Positions 1 through 9,092 are shown, numbered from the stretch's first letter. The stretch is 64,000 nt of DNA from Terriglobia bacterium (GCA_021324615.1 JAJPIT010000057.1:1-64000); one strand, 5' to 3'. Notes: generated by a model not told the origin, from the letters alone. Made by a program: numbers and translations.

Positions 1-43
1 TCACCTTGATCCGTTGTAATTGCTTCTGACTCAATGTCACCAT
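1..43 (-). CDS. Transposase, N-terminal fragment (ISNCY-like), cut by window edge
   Basis: The minus strand opens a frame that runs off the window start and reads (MVT)LSQKQLQRIKV. This resembles the first residues of ISNCY-type transposases, which begin with a short Ser-rich stretch followed by a helix-turn-helix. A Shine-Dalgarno AAAGGAG (minus strand, 50-44) sits 9 bases before a TTG at 34-32 and directly abuts the ATG at 43-41, so the TTG is the likelier start. Only about a dozen residues are visible, so the family call is tentative. Confidence 0.5.
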   Translation of the reverse strand, partial: MVTLSQKQLQRIKV

Positions 44-52
44 CTCCTTTCA

Positions 53-101
53 GGGGTGACAGAATCGCTGGCCTGTTAGGGGGTGACAAAATCGCTGGCC
101 T
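53..101. repeat. Two tandem 22-bp direct repeats at an IS end
   Basis: GGGGTGACAGAATCGCTGG at 53-71 recurs as GGGGTGACAAAATCGCTGG at 80-98. With the shared trailing CCT the copies span 53-74 and 80-101, 27 bp apart and differing at one base. They lie between the divergent transposase start and the promoter of the next gene. This is the expected place for transposase-binding terminal repeats, so the IS probably ends near 80-101. Confidence 0.55.
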
Positions 102-123
102 ACATCAGAGTTGAGAAAAACCG

Positions 124-150
124 TTGACAAGAAGCCGGATCAGATATAAA
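124..150 (+). promoter_or_regulatory. Sigma70-type promoter candidate for the TonB receptor gene
   Basis: TTGACA at 124-129 and TATAAA at 145-150 are separated by 15 bp, slightly short of the preferred 16-18. The site lies just outside the IS repeats and gives a leader of roughly 100 bases before the start at 259. Confidence 0.45.
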
Positions 151-258
151 CTCAACCGGAATGGTGGGGCTCTTCTACCGAATGGTCGGTCGTTGCCGGG
201 AGTGGAAATCCTCACTTTGCAGTGAGATCTGAAGTTCGGCTTCGGGAGAAAACGTGCC

Positions 259-3200
259 ATGTCGAAACGTTGGATTTGCATTCTGTGCGCCGTACTTTTA
301 GGATTTGCGGCCTTGCTGCTGGCCCAGGCGCCGACCGGTGTGATCACCGGCGTCGTCACCGATGAAACGGGAGCCGTGATTCCCAACGCGACGGTGACAA
401 TTACGAATAAGGCGACGGGCGTGGAGCGCGTCGCAACGACGAACGCAGAGGGTTTGTACAGCGCTCCCGCGCTGCCGGCGGGAGACTATTCGATCAAGGT
501 GGAGGCGCGGGGGTTTAAGATCTCGGTTCGCGACGCCACTCTCACGGTGGGCGGGCAGACGCAGGTCAACATGCCGATGTCGCTCGGAACGGCCGCCGAG
601 ACGGTGACGGTGGAAGCCGCGACGGCGCAGATCAATTATGAGAGCCACACCGTCGAAGGCGTGATTCCCCGGGCCGAGATTCAGGATCTGCCGCTCAACG
701 GGCGGAGTTACCTGCAACTGGCCGGGCTGGAGCCGGGAGTCACGATCGCATCCGGAACGCCGGCGCAGTTCAATGCGATTTTCACGGTCAGCGTGCTGGG
801 AGCAGGCAACCGCACCGTGGTCACCGTCGACGGAGGCAATGTTTCCGACAACATCGACGTGGGCGGCGGGATGTCGTCCATGAATTTCTCCCAGGAGATG
901 GTGCAGGAGTTCCAGGTCTCGGAAGTGAATTTCGATCTGGCGACGCCGATCGCCGCCGGCGGCGCGATCAATATGGTGACCCGCTCCGGCACCAACGATT
1001 TCCATGGCAGCGGGTATTTCTTTTTCCGGGATCATAACATGGCCGCCTATCCGTCGCTGCGCCGCGCCTGCGATCCGCTGAACGCCGCGCCAGCCTGTTT
1101 CACCCAGGGGCCAAATTCCGCGGCGGTGAACAAATTGAACAATCCGTTCTTTGCGCGGCGCAACCCGGGAGCCTCCCTCGGCGGGCCGATCAAGAAGGAT
1201 AAGCTCTTCTTTTTCTTCAACTACGAGTATCAGAATCAGGTTCAGGCGCTGGCCATTCAGAGCACCGATCCGGCGTTCTCCCCCATTCTTGGGACCTACG
1301 GCAGCCCCTACGTCGACAAGACGATCAGCCTGCGGATCGACGACCACATCAGTGCCAAACACAATCTGATGTTCCGCTATTCGCACGACGGCAACACCGG
1401 ATTTGGACAGGCGCTGGAGTTCGGCGATCCCTCCAACTGGGCGCGCAACACCAACTGGGCCGACCAGGCGATGCTCGGGCTGACCAGCACCTTCACGCCC
1501 ACCATCGTGAACGACTTCCGGGTTCAGTACAACTATTGGAATAATCATAATAATCAGGCGGTTCCTTCGGATTGCTCGTTGCCGTGCGTCGCCGGATCTC
1601 TTCCCAACGTTTTTACGTTCCTGGGATCCAATATGCCGGCGATCGGTCCGAATTTTAACGCTCCGCAGGCGCGCAACACCCGGCGCTACGAGTTCATCGA
1701 ATCCTTAAGCTGGCAGAAGGGCACGCACCGGTTGAAGTTCGGCGGCGACCTGAACCCGACCAATTCCGCGGGCTTGTGGGGGTTCTGTACGCCGATGTGT
1801 GTGGGCGCGTTTTCGCCGACCTATGTGCGGCAGACGCTGCTGCCGGTGGTCGGCCCGGCCACCTTCAACGCGCTGTTCCCCACGCTGCCCGTGCAGCTTA
1901 AAAGCGACGCTGACGTTTTAAATCTTCCGGTGCTGAATATTAACAGCAGCATCTTCAGCGGCATCGGCGTGGGCAACGTCACCACGCCGGCCGCCTACGA
2001 CTACTCGCAGGCGCGCAATCTGAATCAATACCGCGCCTACTTCCAGGATGTGTGGAAGATCCGCCCGAACTTCACGCTGAACTATGGCCTCGCCTGGAAC
2101 GCGCAGGTTGGTTTTTATAATAATTATGTGCCGCGACCGCAGTATCTGGCTCCGATTCTGGGCGCGAACAATCTGGGCGGCACGCGCAACAACACCAAAG
2201 AGTTTCAACCCGCCTTCGGTTTTGCCTGGAGTCCGTTCCGCGACGGCAAGACGGTGATCCGCGGCGGCGCGGGAATTTACTGGGACAGCACGCCGGGATA
2301 TTACAAGCTGCGCGAGATGGCTTCCATCGGGCCTCCGGGAAGCGCGCGGAACACCCTGGCCGCCAGCGCCTTTACCAATCCCTATCCCACCGGCACGATT
2401 ATCAATTTCAACACCGGCCAACCGATTCCGCAGGGAGCGCCACTTCCGCTGAGCGCTCTCACGAACATGACTATCGGGCAGTTCGTGAACGCCATCAATC
2501 AGGAGCTGCCGAGCGTGGCCGCGGTTCTGGCGCCGTCCAATACGCCGCGCAGTGGACCGTTCCCGTATCCGAATATCAACTACGCCAAGCAAGGCGTCGA
2601 AATCTATCCCCAGAATTTCCCGCTGGCGCGGAGCTATCAAACCTCGATCGGGATTCAGCGCGAGCTGCCCTGGGGTATGGTGATTACCGCGGATTGGGCG
2701 CGGCGGCAGGGCGAGAATGTCAGTCTGGGCGAGGTCGATCAGAATCTGTTCGCGCGCTATCTCGGCACGCCGACCCCGGTTCCGGTGATTCCGCTTTGCA
2801 AGACTGCGCCGGATTTCAATCCGGCCGACGAGTGCTCCACCGGGACGATCACGTTTTGGACGGATCAGGGCCGCGCGGTCTATGACGGATTACTGGTGAA
2901 GGCACAAAAGCGGCTGGCGCACCGGCTCCAGTTCCAGGTCTCATATGCCTTCCAAAAGGCGCTCTCCGAGTCAGTCTGGAACGACGCGAATTGGATGGCG
3001 GGTTATGGACAATATCTGCCGCATCATAACCTGAATATCGCCGGCACCTACAATCTGCCCTGGGGATTCGCAATCAGCATGAACTCCTCGATCATCAGCA
3101 GAACGCCGCAGACGGCGACCGTGCCGAGCCTGGATCTGCCCGGCACCGTGCCCGCCGGCAATAACGAACCGTTGCCCGGGCTCGCCTACGGCTGCCTGGC

Positions 3201-3609
3201 GGCCTCCTGCGGAAAGGCCGCTTTGCAGGCGGCGGTCAATGCCTATAATTCGAGCATCGTGGGAACAAAGAACGCGCAGGGAGCCACGATCACCTCCTCG
3301 ATCATCCTGCCGCAGAATTACGAGTTCGGCGATCCGACCCTCACGCAGGACTTCCGGCTGACGAAAGTGTTCACCGTCAAGGAGCGTTACCGGTTTACCA
3401 TCCTGGGCGAGATGTTCAACGCCTTCAACATCGCTAACTTGAGCGGTTATTCTTTTTCGCTCGATACCGGCAAGGCGGGCAGTGTCTGCCAGCAGGGCGG
3501 GCAAGCCGGCATCTCCTGCAACTTCGGCCAACCGACACAGCGCGTGAATCAGACCTTCGGCTCGGCGGGTCCGAGAGCGGTGCAGGTCGGCGCGAGATTT
3601 TCGTTCTAA
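259..3609 (+). CDS. Oar-like TonB-dependent receptor with carboxypeptidase-regulatory domain
   Basis: A 1116-residue outer-membrane protein. A signal peptide (about residues 1-23, ending ALLLAQA) is followed by a carboxypeptidase-regulatory-like Ig fold (about 25-110, GVVTDETGAVIPNATVTI). A plug-like region follows (EIQDLPLNGRSYLQLAGL near 135-155), then a long beta-barrel that ends in a C-terminal Phe (ARFSF), as is typical of outer-membrane barrels. This architecture is strongly expanded in Acidobacteriota, where substrates are mostly unknown; import or binding of complex organic matter is inferred. The ATG at 259 has a GGGAGA Shine-Dalgarno about 10 bases upstream. It stands alone, bounded upstream by an IS end and downstream by a GC hairpin. 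Confidence 0.9.
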   Translation: MSKRWICILCAVLLGFAALLLAQAPTGVITGVVTDETGAVIPNATVTITNKATGVERVATTNAEGLYSAPALPAGDYSIKVEARGFKISVRDATLTVGGQTQVNMPMSLGTAAETVTVEAATAQINYESHTVEGVIPRAEIQDLPLNGRSYLQLAGLEPGVTIASGTPAQFNAIFTVSVLGAGNRTVVTVDGGNVSDNIDVGGGMSSMNFSQEMVQEFQVSEVNFDLATPIAAGGAINMVTRSGTNDFHGSGYFFFRDHNMAAYPSLRRACDPLNAAPACFTQGPNSAAVNKLNNPFFARRNPGASLGGPIKKDKLFFFFNYEYQNQVQALAIQSTDPAFSPILGTYGSPYVDKTISLRIDDHISAKHNLMFRYSHDGNTGFGQALEFGDPSNWARNTNWADQAMLGLTSTFTPTIVNDFRVQYNYWNNHNNQAVPSDCSLPCVAGSLPNVFTFLGSNMPAIGPNFNAPQARNTRRYEFIESLSWQKGTHRLKFGGDLNPTNSAGLWGFCTPMCVGAFSPTYVRQTLLPVVGPATFNALFPTLPVQLKSDADVLNLPVLNINSSIFSGIGVGNVTTPAAYDYSQARNLNQYRAYFQDVWKIRPNFTLNYGLAWNAQVGFYNNYVPRPQYLAPILGANNLGGTRNNTKEFQPAFGFAWSPFRDGKTVIRGGAGIYWDSTPGYYKLREMASIGPPGSARNTLAASAFTNPYPTGTIINFNTGQPIPQGAPLPLSALTNMTIGQFVNAINQELPSVAAVLAPSNTPRSGPFPYPNINYAKQGVEIYPQNFPLARSYQTSIGIQRELPWGMVITADWARRQGENVSLGEVDQNLFARYLGTPTPVPVIPLCKTAPDFNPADECSTGTITFWTDQGRAVYDGLLVKAQKRLAHRLQFQVSYAFQKALSESVWNDANWMAGYGQYLPHHNLNIAGTYNLPWGFAISMNSSIISRTPQTATVPSLDLPGTVPAGNNEPLPGLAYGCLAASCGKAALQAAVNAYNSSIVGTKNAQGATITSSIILPQNYEFGDPTLTQDFRLTKVFTVKERYRFTILGEMFNAFNIANLSGYSFSLDTGKAGSVCQQGGQAGISCNFGQPTQRVNQTFGSAGPRAVQVGARFSF

Positions 3610-3625
3610 ATTCGTTTTCGCAACA

Positions 3626-3647
3626 CCCCCGGCATTCATGCCGGGGG
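3626..3647 (+). terminator. GC-rich hairpin after the TonB receptor gene
   Basis: CCCCCGGCAT (3626-3635) is the exact reverse complement of ATGCCGGGGG (3638-3647), separated by two bases. No U-tract follows, so it is either a stem-loop transcription end or an mRNA-stabilising hairpin. Confidence 0.5.
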
Positions 3648-3736
3648 TAAAGGCGAGAGCTGAAATCACTCCGCGCGTCTTTGTTTTCATCGCGTCTCGA
3701 AACGTGGTAAGGTACATCCTTTCGAGGCATTTCTTC

Positions 3737-4051
3737 ATGTTCAAATCCGCACGACCCATCGCGCTCCTGTTCTGCGCCGTTCCTTTTCTCTATCCCCAAG
3801 CTCACGAACCGCTGAAGCCGACCGACGCGGCGTTCCGCGGCATGCGCTACCGCAATATCGGCCCGTTTCGCGGAGGGCGGTCGCTGGCCGTGGCGGGAAT
3901 TCCAGGCGATCCGTTCACGTATTATTTCGGCGCGGCGGGCGGCGGAGTCTGGAAATCGACCGATGGAGCGGTCACCTGGTCGCCGATCTTCGACCACGAA
4001 GCCTCGTTTTCCATCGGCGCGCTGGCGGTGTCCCTTCCGATCCCAATGTGA
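3737..4051 (+). CDS. Asp-box (sortilin/VPS10-like) protein, N-terminal part of a frameshifted gene
   Basis: This piece carries the start and export signal of the large protein continued in the frame beginning at 4048. The ATG at 3737 begins MFKSARPIALLFCAVPFLY, a signal peptide. It is followed by RYRNIGPFRGGRS and the first Asp-box repeat (KSTDGAVTW), as in secreted sortilin-like proteins. After SIGALAV the reading frame is lost: codons for S-P-S-D-P-N-V are expected, but one base is missing near 4032-4034, so this frame ends at 4051. An extended -10 (TG-G-TAAGGT, 3705-3713) lies upstream. The longer frame from 3638 is rejected because the signal peptide starts at 3737. Confidence 0.75.
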   Translation: MFKSARPIALLFCAVPFLYPQAHEPLKPTDAAFRGMRYRNIGPFRGGRSLAVAGIPGDPFTYYFGAAGGGVWKSTDGAVTWSPIFDHEASFSIGALAVSLPIPM

Positions 4052-6915
4052 TTTACGTGGGCACCGGCGAGACGGCCCTGCGCGGCGATATCGCACAGGG
4101 CGACGGCGTCTACAAGTCGATCGACGCGGGAAAGACCTGGAAAAACATCGGATTGCGCGACTCGCGCGCGATCGGGAAAATTCTGGTTCATCCCAAAAAT
4201 CCGGATATCGTCTATGTTGCGGCGCTGGGACATACTTTCGGCTCAAACGCCGAGCGCGGCGTATTCCGCACGCTGGATGGCGGAAAAACGTGGGAAAAGG
4301 TGCTGTATAAGGACGAAAATACCGGCGCAATCGACCTTTCTTTCGATCCCAACAATCCCAATATTATTTTCGCGTCGATGTGGCAGGCGCGGCGGTCGCC
4401 GTGGGGATTCGAAAGCGGAGGGCCCGGCAGCGGCTTGTACCGGTCCGCCGACGCGGGCGCGACCTGGAAGGAAGTAACCGGCGGCGGATTGCCTCCCAAG
4501 CCGTGGGGCAAAAGCGGCGTGGCGGTGGCGGCCAACTCGGATCGCGTGTATTTCCTGCTTCAATCCAAGGAAGGCAACGGATTATACCGGTCCGACGACG
4601 GGGGCTCGCGCTGGCAGCGCGTCAATGATCAGCGGGAATGGATCCAGCGCGCGTTTTATTACATGCACATTTTCGCGGACCCCAAAAATCCCGATCAGGT
4701 TTATATTTTAAACGTCCAGTTCGGCAAATCGACCGACGGCGGGCGCACCTTCAACCGCCTCCGCCCGCCGCACGGCGACAATCACGCGCTGTGGATCGAT
4801 CCCACGAATACGAATCGCATGATTTCGGGCGACGACGGCGGCGCGACGGTTTCGGTGGATGGCGGAAAACACTGGTCGCCGCAGGATAATCAGCCGACCG
4901 CGCAGTTTTATCACGTGATCACCGATAATCGCTTCCCTTATTACGTTTACGGGGCGCAGCAGGATAATTCCACGGTCGCCATCGCCAGCCGCAGCGATTC
5001 CGGACGTATCGACAAGCCCGACTGGTATCCGGTAGGCGGCGGCGAATCGGGCTACATCGCGCCGGACCCCCGCGATCCGCTGATCGTTTACGCGGGCAGC
5101 TACGAAGGCACGCTCACGCGCTTCGATAAACACACCGGGCAGAATAAGAATGTTTCGCCGTGGCCGGAAATTACCGACGGCGAGGGCGCGGCGAATCTGA
5201 AGCATCGCTTCCAGTGGACCGCTCCGACGCTGATTTCGCCCCACGATCCCACCGTTCTCTATCACGGCGGCGAGATGCTGTTCAAGTCCACCGATGAGGG
5301 CATGCACTGGACCCCGATCAGCCCGGATCTGACGCGCAACGACAAATCCAAGCAGGTGGCCGCGGGCGGCCAGATCGATCTGGACGACACCGGAACGGAA
5401 TATTACGACGTCATTTTCGCGATTGCGGAATCGCCGATCACCAAGGGCGAGATCTGGTGCGGGACCGACGACGGGCTGGTCCAGTTGACGCGCGATGGCG
5501 GAAAAACGTGGACCAACGTGACGCCGAAGGACCTGCCGGAGTGGAGCCGGATCAGCATTATCGACGCGTCGCCGCACGATCCGGCGACGGCGTACGTTGC
5601 GGCGAATCATTATCAGCTCGACGATCTGCATCCCTATATTTACAAGACGAACGATTACGGAAAGACCTGGACCAAGATCACCGACGGCATCCCCGAGGAC
5701 GTTTTCGCGCGCGCGGTGCGCGAGGATCCCAAGCGCAGGGGCCTGCTTTACGCTGGAACAGAATCGGGCGTTTTTGTTTCTTTCAACGACGGCCAGAAGT
5801 GGCAGCCGTTCAATCTGAATCTGCCGACCACGCCGGTCCACGATCTGATGGTCCACGGCGACGACCTGGTGCTGGCGACGCACGGGCGGGCCTTTTGGAT
5901 TCTGGACGATCTTTCGCCGCTGCGCCAGTACAACGATCAGATCGCCGCCAGCGAGGTGCATCTGTATAATCCTTCGCCGGCGATGCGCTATTACGGCGGA
6001 GGCCGCGGGGGCGGCGGGCGAGGCGGCCCGGCGACCGCGGGTGAAAATCCGCCGGGCGGCGCGACGATTTATTACTACCTGAAGACGGTTCCCAAGGGCG
6101 AGATCGCGATTGAAATCCTCGATGCGTCGGGAAAGCCGGTACGCCGGTATTCAAATCAGAAACAGGTGCGGGTCGATCAGCCGCTCGAGCCGGACGCCGA
6201 GCGTCCCCGGCGTGAATTGGAGCCGGTGGCCGGGCTGAATCGCTTCCAGTGGGACCTGCGATACGAGCCGGTGCCGCAGGTGCCGAATTATTCGTTGTTC
6301 CTGTATTCGCGCGGCGAATATGGCCCGCTGGCGCTGCCCGGCAAGTATACGGTGAAGCTGACGGCGGGCGGCAAGGAGTATACGGCGCCGCTGGAGGTGA
6401 CGCTCGATCCGCGGATTAAAGTTCCGATGGAGGATTTGAGAAAGCAGTTCGACCTGCTGACGCGGATCCACCGCGATCTGGCGAATCTTTACAACACCGT
6501 GAACCAGATGCAGGATGTTCGCGGGCAGCTCCAGGGACTGCAGACGAGACTGCCGGCAAGCGCGGCGGCGGTGGCCAAGGCCGCCGAAGAGCTGGACAAA
6601 AAGATCGCGGCCGCCGAAGACGTGCTGGTGAATTTCAAGATTACGTCGAGTGAGGATTCGCTCGCCTATCCGCTGGCGCTGGACGGGAAGTTGAGCGTGC
6701 TGGCGACGACAGTCGCCGGCACTTCGGATTCTGCGCCAACCGAGCCGGAGCAGGAACATTTTCAGGAATTGAGCGCGAAGCTCGACAAAGATTTATCGCA
6801 ATGGGGCCATATCCTGGCGGCGGATCTGGCGGCGTTCCAGAAGCTCGCTTCGCAGCAGGGGTTGCAGACGGTGGTGGTGAAACCGATCGGAACGGCGCCG
6901 TCCCGGGAGAAGTAG
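4048..6915 (+). CDS. Asp-box (sortilin/VPS10-like) repeat protein, main body of a frameshifted gene
   Basis: This is the remaining 955 residues of the protein that starts at 3737; the nominal start here is only the first Met after the frameshift. It contains many Asp-box beta-hairpins (KSIDAGKTW, RTLDGGKTW, RSADAGATW, KSTDGGRTF, VSVDGGKHW, KTNDYGKTW) of a multi-bladed propeller like sortilin or xyloglucanase-type BNR proteins. A Gly/Arg-rich loop (GGGRGGGGRGG, near residue 655) follows, then a FlgD/Ig-like sandwich and a C-terminal helical region. Proteins of this type are common, secreted and functionally uncharacterised in Acidobacteriota. Total length with the N-terminal piece is about 1060 residues. 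Whether the break is real or a sequencing error cannot be judged here. Confidence 0.85.
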   Translation: MIYVGTGETALRGDIAQGDGVYKSIDAGKTWKNIGLRDSRAIGKILVHPKNPDIVYVAALGHTFGSNAERGVFRTLDGGKTWEKVLYKDENTGAIDLSFDPNNPNIIFASMWQARRSPWGFESGGPGSGLYRSADAGATWKEVTGGGLPPKPWGKSGVAVAANSDRVYFLLQSKEGNGLYRSDDGGSRWQRVNDQREWIQRAFYYMHIFADPKNPDQVYILNVQFGKSTDGGRTFNRLRPPHGDNHALWIDPTNTNRMISGDDGGATVSVDGGKHWSPQDNQPTAQFYHVITDNRFPYYVYGAQQDNSTVAIASRSDSGRIDKPDWYPVGGGESGYIAPDPRDPLIVYAGSYEGTLTRFDKHTGQNKNVSPWPEITDGEGAANLKHRFQWTAPTLISPHDPTVLYHGGEMLFKSTDEGMHWTPISPDLTRNDKSKQVAAGGQIDLDDTGTEYYDVIFAIAESPITKGEIWCGTDDGLVQLTRDGGKTWTNVTPKDLPEWSRISIIDASPHDPATAYVAANHYQLDDLHPYIYKTNDYGKTWTKITDGIPEDVFARAVREDPKRRGLLYAGTESGVFVSFNDGQKWQPFNLNLPTTPVHDLMVHGDDLVLATHGRAFWILDDLSPLRQYNDQIAASEVHLYNPSPAMRYYGGGRGGGGRGGPATAGENPPGGATIYYYLKTVPKGEIAIEILDASGKPVRRYSNQKQVRVDQPLEPDAERPRRELEPVAGLNRFQWDLRYEPVPQVPNYSLFLYSRGEYGPLALPGKYTVKLTAGGKEYTAPLEVTLDPRIKVPMEDLRKQFDLLTRIHRDLANLYNTVNQMQDVRGQLQGLQTRLPASAAAVAKAAEELDKKIAAAEDVLVNFKITSSEDSLAYPLALDGKLSVLATTVAGTSDSAPTEPEQEHFQELSAKLDKDLSQWGHILAADLAAFQKLASQQGLQTVVVKPIGTAPSREK

Positions 6916-7011
6916 CCAGCCCTTCGTTCGCGCCGGGGATCGGACATCAACCCCAAAGAGACCCGCATCGGCGGGCCGCCTGTCCATCAGCCGCACCGCC
7001 CGACGCGGACG

Positions 7012-7020
7012 TGTTATCCT
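7012..7020 (+). promoter_or_regulatory. Extended -10 element of the creatininase-family gene
   Basis: TG-T-TATCCT fits the TGnTAnnnT extended -10 pattern and lies 22 bases before the ATG at 7043, which also has a GGGAG Shine-Dalgarno. The same TGnTAnCCT form recurs in front of several other genes in this window. Confidence 0.45.
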
Positions 7021-7042
7021 TCGACGCTGGGAGCTTATTAAA

Positions 7043-7915
7043 ATGCGTAGGTTCAAATCACCGATCTGCTTGCTGACACTTGCCGCGGCGGGCGCCTTCG
7101 GCCAGGCGCCCACCGATCTCGTCGATTTCGGGATGATGACATGGCCCGAGGTCAAAGCCGCACTCGCCGCCGGAAAGACGACGGCGCTGGTCTATAACGG
7201 CGGAACCGAGCAGCGCGGTCCGCAATGCGTCAACGGAGGCCACACTTTGATGGCGCAGGCGACGGTGCTCGAGATCGCGCGAAGATTGGGCAATGCCATT
7301 GCCGCTCCGGTGCTTCCGTTTTCTCCCAACAACGCCAGCCCGAATCTTCCGGGCACCATCGGCCTGACTCCGGAACTGTTCGCGGCGATCAACGAGCGCG
7401 TCGCCGAGCAACTGATCATCACCGGATTCAAAAACGTGGTGTTGATGGGCGATCATGGCGGCGGCCAGCAGCAACTTGGCGAAGTGGCGAAAAAGCTCAG
7501 CGAAAAGTACGCGGACAAGGGCATCAAAGTGGTGTGGGCGGATGAGGTTTACGCCAAGGCCAACGAGGATTTCGATAAATGGCTGGAGGCGAACGGATAC
7601 CCCTATAGTACGCACGCCGGCATTCCGGACACCTCGGAGATGCTCTATCTGGGCGGCGATAAAGGATGGGTGCGGAAGGATCTGATTCCGACTGCGGTCG
7701 GCGATCCGGCGCGGCGCGGAACGGGCGACGGCGGAGGCCGCGGACGCGGAGGACGCGGCCGAGGTCCGGCGGATCCCAACGCCCCGCCGCGGGTCAACAA
7801 CGGAATCCAGGGGGACGCCCGCAGGTCCACCGCCGAGCTGGGGCAGAAACTGTTCAATATGAAGGTCGATTACGCAGTGCGCCAGATTCACGAGCTATTG
7901 GGCGACGCGAAGTGA
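7043..7915 (+). CDS. Creatininase-family (creatinine amidohydrolase-like) secreted protein
   Basis: A 290-residue protein with a signal peptide (LTLAAAGAFGQA). The creatininase fold is marked by GGTEQRGP (near 52-59), LMGDHGGGQ (near 135) and STHAGIPDTSEML (near 192), corresponding to the family motifs EQHGPH, NGHGGN and HAGxxETS. Family members are metal-dependent amidohydrolases acting on cyclic or formyl amides. One usual metal-ligand His (EQHG) is Arg here, so activity and substrate are uncertain. A Gly/Arg-rich insertion (GGGRGRGGRGRG) follows the core, echoing the loop in the preceding protein. It ends convergently with the next gene at a shared hairpin. Confidence 0.8.
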   Translation: MRRFKSPICLLTLAAAGAFGQAPTDLVDFGMMTWPEVKAALAAGKTTALVYNGGTEQRGPQCVNGGHTLMAQATVLEIARRLGNAIAAPVLPFSPNNASPNLPGTIGLTPELFAAINERVAEQLIITGFKNVVLMGDHGGGQQQLGEVAKKLSEKYADKGIKVVWADEVYAKANEDFDKWLEANGYPYSTHAGIPDTSEMLYLGGDKGWVRKDLIPTAVGDPARRGTGDGGGRGRGGRGRGPADPNAPPRVNNGIQGDARRSTAELGQKLFNMKVDYAVRQIHELLGDAK

Positions 7916-7939
7916 GCGGGGTTTACGCGCAACCCGCTC
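7914..7939. terminator. Bidirectional hairpin between convergent genes
   Basis: GAGCGGGGTT (7914-7923) pairs with AACCCGCTC (7931-7939) around a 7-base loop with one bulged G. It covers the stop codons of both converging genes. Confidence 0.45.
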
Positions 7940-9092
7940 CCTCCAGCCACGGATAGCGCCAGATCACGCTTTCATCGACCTCGACGCCGAGCCCCGGAGC
8001 GCGGGGCACGACCAGCTCGCCCCGTTCGATCGCGAGCGGCTGCTTGAGGATCTCCGCGGCGAGCGGAAACGGATAGGCAAAGCTCCGGATGCCGGTGGAA
8101 TAGCACGGATACTCGAGCCAGCGGACGACGCTTTCCGGCCAGCACACGCCCAGGTGCGCGGCGGCGGCGAGCTCCAGCCCGGTGCCCCAACTGTGGAAGG
8201 CGAAACGCATGCCGGCGCGCGCGATATCGGGAAAAAGGCGGCGCGCGGTCGCGTAGCCTCCCTGCGAGACGAGGTCCATCTGGACGTAATCGACGGCGCC
8301 GCGCTCGATCAGGTCCAGCAAGCGCAGCTCGTTTGGTTCATGCTCGCCGCCGGCGAGCGGAGCGAGATTGAGCTGCTTCAGGCGGATGTAGGCGTCGTGA
8401 TCGTCGGGCGGCAGCGGCTCCTCCAGCCAGCGGATGCGCGATTCGGCCATTTCGGCGGCGACGCGCTCCACCGTCGCGGCCGGATAGCTGTGTCGGCCGA
8501 TGCGCCACCAGGCGTGAGCATCCACCATGATTTCGAAATCTGGGCCGGAGCGGCCGCGCACCGCGCGCACGGCAGCGACGTCGGCCTGCGGGCCGCGGCC
8601 GGCGCGCATTTTATATCCGCGGAATCCCATTTCGCGCGCCGCCTCCGCTTCCGCCGCGCACTCCTCCGCTGGACGGTATAGCCCGGCGCTGGCATACAGC
8701 CGGATGCGGTCGCGGACGCGGCCGCCGATCAGCTCGCTGACGGGAACGCCGCGAATCTTGCCCGCCAGATCATACAGCGCAATTTCCACCGCGCCGAAAA
8801 TGCGGCTGGTTTCGGCTTCCGATCCGGGCCCCTGTTGAAAAGCGGCGCGCAGGGCGTCGGGATCTTCGGGCGAACGTCCGAGCAGAAAAGGAGCGATCAG
8901 ACGGTCGATTGTCTGCTTGACGGAAAGCGCGGGCGGGCCGGGCGCGTAGCCGAAGATGCCTTCATCGCTGGCGATCCGGATCAGCATCGCATCGCGCTTG
9001 AAAATCGTCATTTGTTCTGGCCCGCCGGGAAGCCGGATGGGTTCGGGCAGGGGATAGGAGAGCAGATACGCTTCAACGGAGCTGATCTTCAT
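7923..9092 (-). CDS. Mandelate racemase/muconate lactonizing enzyme family protein (enolase superfamily)
   Basis: A 389-residue enolase-superfamily protein. The N-terminal capping domain starts MKISSVEAYLLSYPL. The barrel carries the GYKMRAGRG Lys motif, metal-ligand motifs VDAHAWW (Asp), WLEEPLPPDD (Glu) and AGGEHEPNE (Glu), and a late His (FAFHSWGTG). This set suits proton abstraction from a carboxylate carbon, as in mandelate racemase-type sugar-acid dehydratases or racemases; the substrate cannot be read from sequence. The ATG at 9092 is preferred over an upstream extension because the conserved N-terminus begins there. A -10-like TAGAAT (minus, 9117-9112) lies about 20 bases upstream. 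Confidence 0.85.
   Translation of the reverse strand: MKISSVEAYLLSYPLPEPIRLPGGPEQMTIFKRDAMLIRIASDEGIFGYAPGPPALSVKQTIDRLIAPFLLGRSPEDPDALRAAFQQGPGSEAETSRIFGAVEIALYDLAGKIRGVPVSELIGGRVRDRIRLYASAGLYRPAEECAAEAEAAREMGFRGYKMRAGRGPQADVAAVRAVRGRSGPDFEIMVDAHAWWRIGRHSYPAATVERVAAEMAESRIRWLEEPLPPDDHDAYIRLKQLNLAPLAGGEHEPNELRLLDLIERGAVDYVQMDLVSQGGYATARRLFPDIARAGMRFAFHSWGTGLELAAAAHLGVCWPESVVRWLEYPCYSTGIRSFAYPFPLAAEILKQPLAIERGELVVPRAPGLGVEVDESVIWRYPWLEGAGCA

Noticed and set aside
4708-5961. 417-codon minus-strand frame opposite the Asp-box gene
   Set aside because: The Asp-box repeats on the plus strand are unmistakable; the opposite frame is a by-product of their codon pattern.
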